Shown piece after piece: positions 57,288-64,000 of a stretch of DNA of 64,000 bases. The notes below the pieces were generated by a model. That model did not search any database, was not told the DNA's origin, and saw only the letters and a list, made by a program, of their open reading frames with translations. Numbering within the stretch: the stretch's first letter is position 1; every line of letters starts with the position of its first letter. The translations under genes and the position numbers were made by a program. This DNA comes from JAAAOH01 sp041686235 (GTDB taxonomy: Bacteria; Spirochaetota; Spirochaetia; DSM-27196; PWMO01). The stretch is taken from assembly GCA_041686235.1 (NCBI GenBank), contig JAWLED010000001.1:62001-126000 (forward strand), written 5' to 3'.

Positions 57288-59813
57288 TTACTCTCCCTGT
57301 CTTACCTCCTCAATGGTCTGTTGTACAAGGGATTCGAAGTTTTCAGCATAGGTAGAATCTCGGAGAGATACAAGGCGTTCGACGAGGGCGCCACGATCGG
57401 AGTAGTTGCCCTCTTCGTAGTCGGCCACGATTTCAAGGTATCGCTCGTAGCGCACTGCCAGCCTCTTCTCGATGAAGTCTGCGGCTATATCCCAAATGGT
57501 GTCTCCCTCGGCCACCGTGCGCGTTGATCCGTCAGGCAACACAAACTCGTTCCCCGGGAAGATCCAGTCGGGATTCGGCCCCACGTCTTCCGGCGCGCCC
57601 ATCGGGCGGTAACCGTTGTCTTCAGCAATTCTATTTGCCATGCTAATGATGTCAAGAATCGTAACGACGATTCCACCAACCGATTCGCGTGGCTCGAGTC
57701 CCGGGATGCCCTCGAGGAGCTCTGCTTCCTCGGCCTCGCTCATCTCCTCCGACTGCTCGTTGTCGGACTGCTCGGCCGCCGCCGAATCGGCTATCTCATC
57801 TGCGTCTTGGGCGGAGTCTGCCTCCGTGCCGGGCTCCTCATCGCCGGCGGCAGGCTCGGCTTCGCTCCCGGACTCCGAGTCGGACCCCGTTCCCGGCTGC
57901 GCGTCGCTTTCGGCTTGCTCCTCCTGTGCTCCTCCATCTTGTTGTACGCCGGTTTCCTGCGCTATCTCATCCCGGCCGGGACCATAGATGAGGTAGCCTG
58001 CGCCGAGAAGAAGCAGTACGAGCAGCGCAGCTGCGATTCCAGCGATCGTCCGTCGCGTTCGTGTTCTGCGAGCCTTTCGAGATCTCCGGTCATGACTGCG
58101 TTTCCCGGCCCCTTCCTTTGGCTCGGCGGGGCTTTTTGCACCGCCTCCGCGGGCCTGCCGCGCAGCCTCTTCCCGTTCTCGCTCTTCGGTGCGCTCGTGC
58201 TTGGGAATCCGCGCCTTTACCAAATCGAGGTTCGCCAGCAATTCGTAGAGGCGGTCGTGCTCCGATGCAAAGACGTCCGGATCGAAGGGGTTCATAACCT
58301 CCTCATAGCGACCCACGAGCTCCTCTGCAAAGGCAACGTTGTCGGCGGTGACCATATCGGTAACGCGGTATAACACCACCGCGGACCCGTCGCCGGGGAC
58401 ATAAAACTCCCCGACGAGCGGCAGGAATCGTGAGCTCAGAGGCGGTGTGTGCGGCTTGGGCAACGCCGAGAGCAGTTGCCGGTAGCTTTTCTTCCGCGCC
58501 TCGTCACGCGCAGACAGCACCTCCGCCACCGCCCGGGCGTTCTCGAGGTATACCAAAAACAACGCGGAGAACTCACCCTCGACGTTGTCGAGAGCGCTTC
58601 GCACGTTTTTGGCGGCAGATTGCGCATCTGAGCCCGCCGAAGCCTGGCGGAAGAACTCGGTGAGGGCGCCGGCCGCCGCATCCTCGCCGGCGGAGAGCAC
58701 GTCCGACCGCGAGCCCGTCGTGGTCCCGGGGAGGTAGTCGGCGATAAGCTGCGATACCTGCGGAGGCGGTTCTTCGTAAAACCGGTACAGGACGCCTTCG
58801 AGAAGAGGCCCCTTCCCGGATGCACCGGATTGGGAGAACCGCCACGCTCGTTTCGACGGATTGATATGGAGGCCGCCGTCGGCCGGTGTCTTCTCGCCGA
58901 TGTGCAGCGTAAGCCCAGAGTCGCTTCGCTCCACCTCGTACGCCTTCTCGCGCGTGCGGATGCGATAGTCCAACAGAGGTATGAACTTATCGGTTCCCAG
59001 CCGCGAGATCTCATACTTCAGCGCGAGCTTTCCGTCCCCGGCAAACAGCTCCGCAATCGGGCGAACAGATTCCGAATGCTCGGTCACGATACGAAGCGGT
59101 GAGGATCCCCGCGTGCGCTTTATGAGGCGCACGAGTCCCTCGCCCGGCTCCGAGGCAACCACGGCGGATACCCGATCCGGGTCTATACCGCAGCCGGCCA
59201 TAGCGGAGAAATAGGCTTCGTCCGTACCGAGTGCGGCAACCCGCCCGCGGCTGAACAGATAGGCGACCCCTCCGACGACAAAAAGCCCGGCGCTCCCGTA
59301 GTCGCGAACCGCATACTTCGTGCGGCTTCCCTGGAAGAGTTTCTTTATCTGGCGCGCACGCTCGGGGTAGTGGAGATCTTGTTCTTCCCGACGTTTGAGG
59401 TTGAAAATTTCGTTTTTGTCGATTTTCAGCCTGAGGTTTCCATCGTCGTAGAAGTAAGCATAGGCACCCTGCTCTTCGAGCTCTTCGTGGGCCTCCTCAT
59501 AACCGATTGACGGAATCTCGGCGTGGTGCAGATAGGTCTTCATCCGCTCGACCGTGTCGGGATCGCCGATGTAGCGAAAGTCTTCGCCGTAACCCGGGGG
59601 AAGGTTCTGCTGCTCGAGAAGGGGACTTCCGGGAAGTAAATCCGTTACGACGATGGAGTAGACGAGCGGCCGCACTTCTTCGGGAAGCCCATGGGCGGTT
59701 CCAACTCGCAGAAACGGCTTGTAGTCTTCGATGTCGCGTCCGAGATACACGACATAGCACTCTTCATCTAGACGAAAAACCCGACGAATCGGGTATAGCC
59801 CGAAATCCTCCAT
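57288..59813 (-). CDS. Single-span membrane protein with periplasmic LysM-like end
   Basis: An 841-residue protein. Residues 1-560 are a large soluble domain I do not recognise. Residues about 555-587 are very basic (RRSRKARRTRTRR), then one membrane span (TIAGIAAALLVLLLLGAGYLIYG, about 588-611), which by the positive-inside rule puts the N-terminus in the cytoplasm. A highly acidic Glu/Asp/Ser/Ala linker of about 100 residues follows, then a LysM-like module (MANRIAEDNGYRP ... NPDWIFPGNEFVLPDGSTRTVAEGDTIWDIA). It could connect the inner-membrane-proximal cytoplasmic filaments with the peptidoglycan. First gene of the filament locus; a TATAGT -10 box lies near 59836. Confidence 0.82.
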   Translation of the reverse strand: MEDFGLYPIRRVFRLDEECYVVYLGRDIEDYKPFLRVGTAHGLPEEVRPLVYSIVVTDLLPGSPLLEQQNLPPGYGEDFRYIGDPDTVERMKTYLHHAEIPSIGYEEAHEELEEQGAYAYFYDDGNLRLKIDKNEIFNLKRREEQDLHYPERARQIKKLFQGSRTKYAVRDYGSAGLFVVGGVAYLFSRGRVAALGTDEAYFSAMAGCGIDPDRVSAVVASEPGEGLVRLIKRTRGSSPLRIVTEHSESVRPIAELFAGDGKLALKYEISRLGTDKFIPLLDYRIRTREKAYEVERSDSGLTLHIGEKTPADGGLHINPSKRAWRFSQSGASGKGPLLEGVLYRFYEEPPPQVSQLIADYLPGTTTGSRSDVLSAGEDAAAGALTEFFRQASAGSDAQSAAKNVRSALDNVEGEFSALFLVYLENARAVAEVLSARDEARKKSYRQLLSALPKPHTPPLSSRFLPLVGEFYVPGDGSAVVLYRVTDMVTADNVAFAEELVGRYEEVMNPFDPDVFASEHDRLYELLANLDLVKARIPKHERTEEREREEAARQARGGGAKSPAEPKEGAGKRSHDRRSRKARRTRTRRTIAGIAAALLVLLLLGAGYLIYGPGRDEIAQETGVQQDGGAQEEQAESDAQPGTGSDSESGSEAEPAAGDEEPGTEADSAQDADEIADSAAAEQSDNEQSEEMSEAEEAELLEGIPGLEPRESVGGIVVTILDIISMANRIAEDNGYRPMGAPEDVGPNPDWIFPGNEFVLPDGSTRTVAEGDTIWDIAADFIEKRLAVRYERYLEIVADYEEGNYSDRGALVERLVSLRDSTYAENFESLVQQTIEEVRQGE

Positions 59814-59916
59814 TACACGCCCCAGCTTAGACTATAGCGGTTTCCCCTCCGAAAAGAAAGGGCCGGCCGATCGCAGTTCCCATTATCGGCACGGATAGGT
59901 CTTAATAAACCATCCT

Positions 59917-59945
59917 CTTACATTCTAAAGCAAAATCGTTATAAT
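59917..59945 (+). promoter_or_regulatory. Promoter of the MinD-like gene
   Basis: CTTACA (59917-59922) and consensus TATAAT (59940-59945) are 17 bases apart. Leader about 35 bases with GAGG before ATG 59987. Confidence 0.65.
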
Positions 59946-59986
59946 GAAAGACGCAGTGCAGAAAACGTGTGGATGAGGCCGGCCTG

Positions 59987-61120
59987 ATGATCACAAACCA
60001 GTCACAGTATCGAAAGGTCATCCCCATAGCCAGCGGAAAAGGCGGCGTGGGCAAGTCGATCCTCAGCGCCAATCTCGGCATCATGCTCGCCGCATACGGC
60101 CGGCGCACCGTCCTTATAGACCTTGATCTCGGCGGGTCTAACCTCCACACCTACCTCGGCTTGAAGAATCGCCAACCCGGAATCGGGAACTTCGTATCGG
60201 ATAAATCTCGCGATTTCAACTCGCTGGCGGTGCAGACTCCCTACAATAACCTCTGGTTTATCGCCGGCGACGTGTTGGTAACCGGAACGGCGAATCTGCT
60301 GCATCAGCAACGCAAAGCGCTCATATCGCGGATCGAGAAGATCGACGCGGACTTCGTTATACTCGACCTCGGCTCGGGAACGGGCCTGAACGTAATAGAT
60401 TTCTTTCTCATCTCCAATGCGGGCATCCTTGTAAGCACCCCCCAGACCCCGGCCATACTCAACGCGTACAACTTTCTCAAGAACGCCACCTTTCGGCAGT
60501 TGCAGCGCAGTATCACTACACCGAAGAAGGTGGTTAGTTACCTCAAAGACGTGGTAAAGGACAAGGCCCCCGGGGCAACGCCGACCATCACGCAGATCAT
60601 CGAAAAGATCGAGCGGATTTCAAACAAAGCGGGAGGCGAAGCCCGCGATCAGGTGACCACGCTTTTTCCCCATCTCGTCTTGAATATGGGCGAATCGCCC
60701 GAGGATCTGGACATCGCCTACAATTTTCGAGACCTCGTGGCAAAAAACCTCTCGGTCAATCTCGGATGCCTCGGCTTCGTATACCAGGACAAAGCAGTTG
60801 CCGCGGCGTTAAAGGGACTCAAACCGGTGGTAGTCGACCGGGAGGATTCGCTGGTCTCTCGGGAAATCGACCGGATCGCACAGAAACTGTTGCAGTCGCC
60901 GCAGTTTCCCGTCATGCCGCTCGACCGCCAAGAATACGAGGATTCGTTCGGGCTCGCCGCGATAGAGGCACAGAACGACTTCGGTGAGATCGACGGAATG
61001 GAAGAGGCGCGCAACCAGGCGGGCGTCTCGCCCGAAGATTTTCTTGCCATTATTGCGGCGCAAAAGAAACGAATAGAGGAGCTTCAGGGGACATTGCGCA
61101 TGTTAACTATTAACAAATGA
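59987..61120 (+). CDS. MinD/ParA-family ATPase (FlhG-like)
   Basis: A 377-residue P-loop ATPase with deviant Walker A (VIPIASGKGGVGKSILSANLG), the switch I/Walker B pairs VLIDLDLGGSNLHTYLG and FVILDLGSGTGLNVIDFFL, and a C-terminal coiled region ending KKRIEELQGTLRML. The middle carries a helical insertion (PKKVVSYLKDVVKDKAPGATPT) not found in ordinary MinD. Such ATPases position flagella, chemosensory arrays or division proteins. It is divergent from the filament operon. ATG 59987 is preferred over GTG 59969 because it has GAGG at suitable spacing. Confidence 0.88.
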   Translation: MITNQSQYRKVIPIASGKGGVGKSILSANLGIMLAAYGRRTVLIDLDLGGSNLHTYLGLKNRQPGIGNFVSDKSRDFNSLAVQTPYNNLWFIAGDVLVTGTANLLHQQRKALISRIEKIDADFVILDLGSGTGLNVIDFFLISNAGILVSTPQTPAILNAYNFLKNATFRQLQRSITTPKKVVSYLKDVVKDKAPGATPTITQIIEKIERISNKAGGEARDQVTTLFPHLVLNMGESPEDLDIAYNFRDLVAKNLSVNLGCLGFVYQDKAVAAALKGLKPVVVDREDSLVSREIDRIAQKLLQSPQFPVMPLDRQEYEDSFGLAAIEAQNDFGEIDGMEEARNQAGVSPEDFLAIIAAQKKRIEELQGTLRMLTINK

Positions 61121-61215
61121 CCCGCGCCGGTCCTCGAGGTAGTGATGGGCCGGGTTGGCTGAGTTCGGCGGGATGAGTTACAGGGGGGCGCAATAGCGCA
61201 TTGGAGGTGCCCGAA

Positions 61216-61698
61216 ATGCAGGGATTTGGATTGAGAGAGCGCCTAGATTCGATGCTGAGCGGTCACGGTGCTCATATTTCGTTTGCCGACGCCATCGAAG
61301 AGTTCCCAATAGAGCTCGCCGGAGCGCGGGTGGAGGGACTTGCTCACACCATGTGGCACCTCGTCTATCATGCACAGCTCGTACAGTGGGACATCGTCGA
61401 CTTCATCCGCAATGAAGATCACGACTCGCCCTCCTACCCGGGAGGATTCTGGCCGGATTCCGATGGCCCGGAGTCCCCTTTGCAGTGGGTGGAGACGGTA
61501 GACCGCTTTGCCGAAGACCTTGCCTGGATGCGGCGGCTGATAACGGATCCGGATCAGGACCTTTTTGCGCCGTTTGCCCATGGTGCGGGACACAACCTTT
61601 TCCACGAAGCGCTCACGCTCGCGGATCACAACTCCTACCATATTGGGCAGATCGTAGACTTGCGAATGCTGCTCGGTGTATCGGTGAGGGACTGGTGA
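61216..61698 (+). CDS. DinB-like four-helix protein
   Basis: A 160-residue protein of the DinB/YfiT metal-binding fold. Metal ligands are expected from H in MWHLVYHAQLVQWD and the C-terminal pair in ADHNSYHIGQIVDLRMLLG. ATG 61216 has GGAGG 8 bases upstream; a TTG earlier in frame is part of that site. Related proteins are thiol transferases or of unknown function. No operon partner is evident. Confidence 0.88.
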   Translation: MQGFGLRERLDSMLSGHGAHISFADAIEEFPIELAGARVEGLAHTMWHLVYHAQLVQWDIVDFIRNEDHDSPSYPGGFWPDSDGPESPLQWVETVDRFAEDLAWMRRLITDPDQDLFAPFAHGAGHNLFHEALTLADHNSYHIGQIVDLRMLLGVSVRDW

Positions 61699-61812
61699 GG
61701 CGAGCTACGAAACGGGTGCGTCTGAGACCCGCCGATGAGCGGGGCCGGCGCCGGTGACCGTGGGGCGCAGGCGGTCGGCGCCGCCGGCCCTAGCGCGCCG
61801 AGTCCGGCGCCG
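61699..61812. other. Convergent GC-rich intergenic region
   Basis: Almost pure GC low complexity rich in GCCGGCGCC-type palindromes between the DinB-like gene and ktrA. It can form several hairpins on either strand, but no U-run is present. No gene seen. Confidence 0.5.
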
Positions 61813-62538
61813 CTATTTCTCTTCGCCGCGCGAAGCGTGTCTTCCTCCAAAGAGACCCTTGCGCCGAGTACTGCCGGCCTTCTCGGCGGCGCTCCCCGGC
61901 ATGCGCGCTATGTCCTCAGGTTTTCCCGCGGCAAGCATTACATCCCCCGGGTCGATTTCGTAGATCGGCGAGATAAAATCGTAGTCGTCGTGACCGCGCT
62001 TTCGAATTGCAATCGCGTTAACGCCGTACTTTTTTCTCAAGTCCAGCTCGACAACGTTTCTGCCGTGAAATCTCTCGGGGAGCTGCACCTCGGCAATGAC
62101 GAGGTGGTCCCCAATGGGAAAATAGTCGAGCATTGATACCGAAACGAGCGGCTGGACGAGCCGCTTGGCCGCCTCTTGGTTGGGGTATATGACGTCCGTT
62201 GCACCTGCGATGGTTAGTATCTCGGCGTGCGGATCGGTCTCCGCCTTCGCGATAATCTTACGGACCCCCATCTTCGAGAGGTAATTGCTTGCAAGTATGG
62301 AGCCTTCGATGCTCTTTCCCATATCGATGATTACCGCATCCACGGTGTCCGGCACGATCCGCTCGATGGTATCGCGGCGCACCCCGTTTGCAATGTAGGC
62401 GGCGGAAACCCGATCTTCATACTCCTGGATGATTTCCTCATCCTGATCGAGAATGAGCACCTCGACATCGTGCCTGAGAAGCTCCTCGAGAACGCGTTGG
62501 CCGAACTTCCCGAGACCGATCATGGCAAACTGTTTCAT
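61813..62538 (-). CDS. ktrA: Potassium uptake regulatory subunit KtrA
   Basis: A 241-residue single-RCK protein: Rossmann domain MKQFAMIGLGKFGQRVLEELL, followed by the DQDEEIIQEYED acidic end of strand two and AVIIDMGKSIEGSILASNYL, then a TrkA_C domain ending DFISPIYEIDPGDVMLAAGK. A basic C-terminal tail (STRRKGLFGGRHASRGEEK) is extra. It binds nucleotide and gates KtrB, encoded upstream on the same strand. GGGAGAACGA precedes the ATG. Distinct from the two-RCK TrkA at 17.6 kb. Confidence 0.93.
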   Translation of the reverse strand: MKQFAMIGLGKFGQRVLEELLRHDVEVLILDQDEEIIQEYEDRVSAAYIANGVRRDTIERIVPDTVDAVIIDMGKSIEGSILASNYLSKMGVRKIIAKAETDPHAEILTIAGATDVIYPNQEAAKRLVQPLVSVSMLDYFPIGDHLVIAEVQLPERFHGRNVVELDLRKKYGVNAIAIRKRGHDDYDFISPIYEIDPGDVMLAAGKPEDIARMPGSAAEKAGSTRRKGLFGGRHASRGEEK

Positions 62539-62633
62539 TTCGTTCTCCCTGCAGAGGTATCATACCCGACGGGACGGTCTCTGCTTGTTCCTGCTTGGCT
62601 TTCGTTTGTCTCTGGTTGTCTCGCCCCTCGTGA

Positions 62634-64000
62634 TCATCCTATCAGCACTCGGCCTCGCGGGTAATCGATGGCATGGCGTTTTTCCCGTCGATTCACCGGC
62701 ATCACCAGCGATATCAGCCCGAGTCGTCCGGCGATCATCGTCGCAATGATGACGAGCTTGGCGGGCCCCGATAGCTCCGGGGTAATTCCGGTGGAGAGGC
62801 CTACTGTGCCGAACGCCGAAAACGCCTCGAACACCACATCGATAAACCCCCATTCTCCCTGCGGCACGACTCGTTGCACCAACAACAGGAGGAATACCGC
62901 CGCGAAGAGCAGCAAGAGCCCCTTCATTGCAAACGCAAATGCGTTGGCTACGGTGCCCGGGGCGACGCGCCTTCGACCCAGCTGGAGCTCCCCCTGTCTG
63001 TCGGTGCCGGTGAGCGCCGCGGCGACCACCACCAAAACGGTGGTCACCTTGAGTCCTCCCGCAGCCGAGCCGGGCGCGCCTCCGATCAGCATAAGGACGA
63101 GGGTAAAAAACTGCGCGGGCAGCGGGAGGTCGCCCTGTGGAATGGTGTTGAAGCCGGCTGTTCGCGTGGTAATGCTCTGAAAGAGCGCGTTGAATATCCG
63201 AAGCCCGACTGCCCGCTCGGCCCCGGAAGATGCTCCTTCCATGCTTGCCTCGGAGGCCGTGCTCGGCGCGACGGCCGCCGAGCCGGGAAACAACTCCGCG
63301 GGGACCAGCGCCAGGTATCCGACCGTACCCACAATAATGAGAAAGGCGGTGGCCGAAAGCACGATCCGGGTATGGAGGGTGAGGCGCATGCTCCGGCCGA
63401 GAAGGCGTTTTCGCACCTCCTCGAGGACAACGAACCCAATGCCCCCGAACACAATAAGCACCATGACCGTGCCGGTCACCAGCGGAGCCGTTCCAAAGCT
63501 CTCGAGACTATCGGGATTAAGTGAGAACCCGGCGTTGAAGAAGGCGGATGTGGCGTGAAATGCCGAGGTGAGAACGGGGGCCTCCATACCCGCGCGGCTA
63601 AAACCGGCGTAGAGCGCCACTGCGCCGATCGCTTGAAGAGAAACCGCCCACAGGATGATTGCTCTAATGATGCGGCGGGGGTTTACCTCGACCGTTTCAA
63701 GCGAGTAACCGCGAATGAGCTCGCGATTTCGAAGAGACACGCGCGCTCTACGCCGCCACAGGTAGATCGTGGAGAATGTGACGATGCCGAGCCCTCCGGC
63801 CTCGATGAGCGTCATGATCACGAGCTGACCGAAGAGACTGTAGTTGGGCGTATTAATCGTGTAGAGGCCGGTCACGCAGGCGGCTGACGTAGCGGTAAAG
63901 AGGGCGTCAACGAATGCCACTCGTCCAGGGCCGGGCCATGCCGCCGGTAAGCTTATCAGCACCGTGCCGACGGCGATGATCACGAAGAAGTAGGCGAAAA
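62634..64000 (-). CDS. ktrB: Potassium channel subunit KtrB (TrkH family), 5' end outside window
   Basis: At least 455 residues; the frame stays open to the window edge and the visible part starts inside the first membrane helix. The four pore-loop repeats of the Trk/Ktr superfamily are visible: SAACVTGLYTI, SAFFNAGFSL, TTRTAGFNTI and SAFGTVGLSTG, each with the selectivity-filter Gly. A Ser/Ala/Glu-rich insertion (AAVAPSTASEASMEGASSG) lies in an extracytoplasmic loop before the third pore loop. Probably Na-dependent K uptake with KtrA; the 95-base gap to ktrA holds nothing recognisable. Confidence 0.93.
   Translation of the reverse strand, partial: FAYFFVIIAVGTVLISLPAAWPGPGRVAFVDALFTATSAACVTGLYTINTPNYSLFGQLVIMTLIEAGGLGIVTFSTIYLWRRRARVSLRNRELIRGYSLETVEVNPRRIIRAIILWAVSLQAIGAVALYAGFSRAGMEAPVLTSAFHATSAFFNAGFSLNPDSLESFGTAPLVTGTVMVLIVFGGIGFVVLEEVRKRLLGRSMRLTLHTRIVLSATAFLIIVGTVGYLALVPAELFPGSAAVAPSTASEASMEGASSGAERAVGLRIFNALFQSITTRTAGFNTIPQGDLPLPAQFFTLVLMLIGGAPGSAAGGLKVTTVLVVVAAALTGTDRQGELQLGRRRVAPGTVANAFAFAMKGLLLLFAAVFLLLLVQRVVPQGEWGFIDVVFEAFSAFGTVGLSTGITPELSGPAKLVIIATMIAGRLGLISLVMPVNRREKRHAIDYPRGRVLIG

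Noticed and set aside
61135..61215. Possible tRNA or structured RNA before the DinB-like gene
   Set aside because: No cloverleaf arms or T-loop consensus; the sequence contains the ribosome-binding site of the gene.

Overview
The window looks like chromosomal DNA of a free-living, anaerobic, fermentative spirochaete (family Spirochaetaceae or close), GC-rich and with a rather acidic proteome that would suit a saline or alkaline habitat. The spirochaetal assignment rests on a cytoplasmic filament protein (CfpA-like) operon at 51.6-59.8 kb whose order (membrane/LysM protein, cfpA, unknown protein, PPDK-like protein) matches my memory of the Treponema pallidum TP0749-TP0746 region. A Borrelia-type small outer-membrane barrel (DUF3996-like) and a large dentilysin-type M16C protease support it. 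Acetate kinase and pyruvate:ferredoxin oxidoreductase point to acetate-forming fermentation. I found no tRNA, rRNA, CRISPR array, transposase or phage gene.

Layout. 0-4.7 kb: a LacI-family regulator (cut by the window edge) and a three-gene CUT1 sugar importer without its ATPase, divergent from ackA. 6-12.8 kb: a small basic protein, a long OmpA-type protein with Ig-like repeats, radC, and an SppA protease fused to an N-terminal outer-membrane-barrel-like domain. 12.8-17.5 kb: three genes joined by 4-base overlaps (small barrel, GAF-PAS adenylate cyclase, membrane-anchored HEAT-repeat protein). 17.6-25.8 kb: trkA, a YkgJ-type cysteine-cluster protein, a small exported protein, an M16C protease, and a sulfur/methionine operon (patB-mtnN-rhodanese). 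25.9-35 kb: FAD-linked sugar-lactone oxidase, epmA-efp-rrf2, MscS channel, isochorismatase-sirtuin pair, glycosyltransferase and exported TPR protein. 35-41 kb: signalling block (NarL-type regulator, FapA/DUF342, CheY-like protein, hybrid histidine kinase). 41-45 kb: a GH13 phosphorylase-like enzyme divergent from a glycosyltransferase. 45-51.4 kb: pyruvate:ferredoxin oxidoreductase, an unknown protein divergent from a J-domain protein, and surE. 51.6-61.7 kb: the filament operon, a MinD/FlhG-like ATPase and a DinB-fold protein. 61.8-64 kb: KtrA and KtrB (cut by the window edge).

Most striking points. (1) The PPDK-like protein of the filament operon keeps its catalytic His and Cys but has lost the recognisable ATP-binding residues. 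(2) The first gene of that operon reads as a cytoplasmic domain, one membrane span and a periplasmic LysM-like end, so it could tie the filament to peptidoglycan. (3) At least eight genes have sigma70-like promoters whose -10 box lies only 6-11 bases before the start codon, which predicts leaderless or almost leaderless mRNAs. (4) The hybrid kinase is preceded by a well-placed Shine-Dalgarno and ATG followed at once by an in-frame TAG. (5) The 100-N gap at 41.0 kb is flanked by identical 99-base sequences, so it is an unmerged contig overlap. (6) GC-rich short repeats fill several intergenic regions and appear as in-frame insertions in several enzymes.
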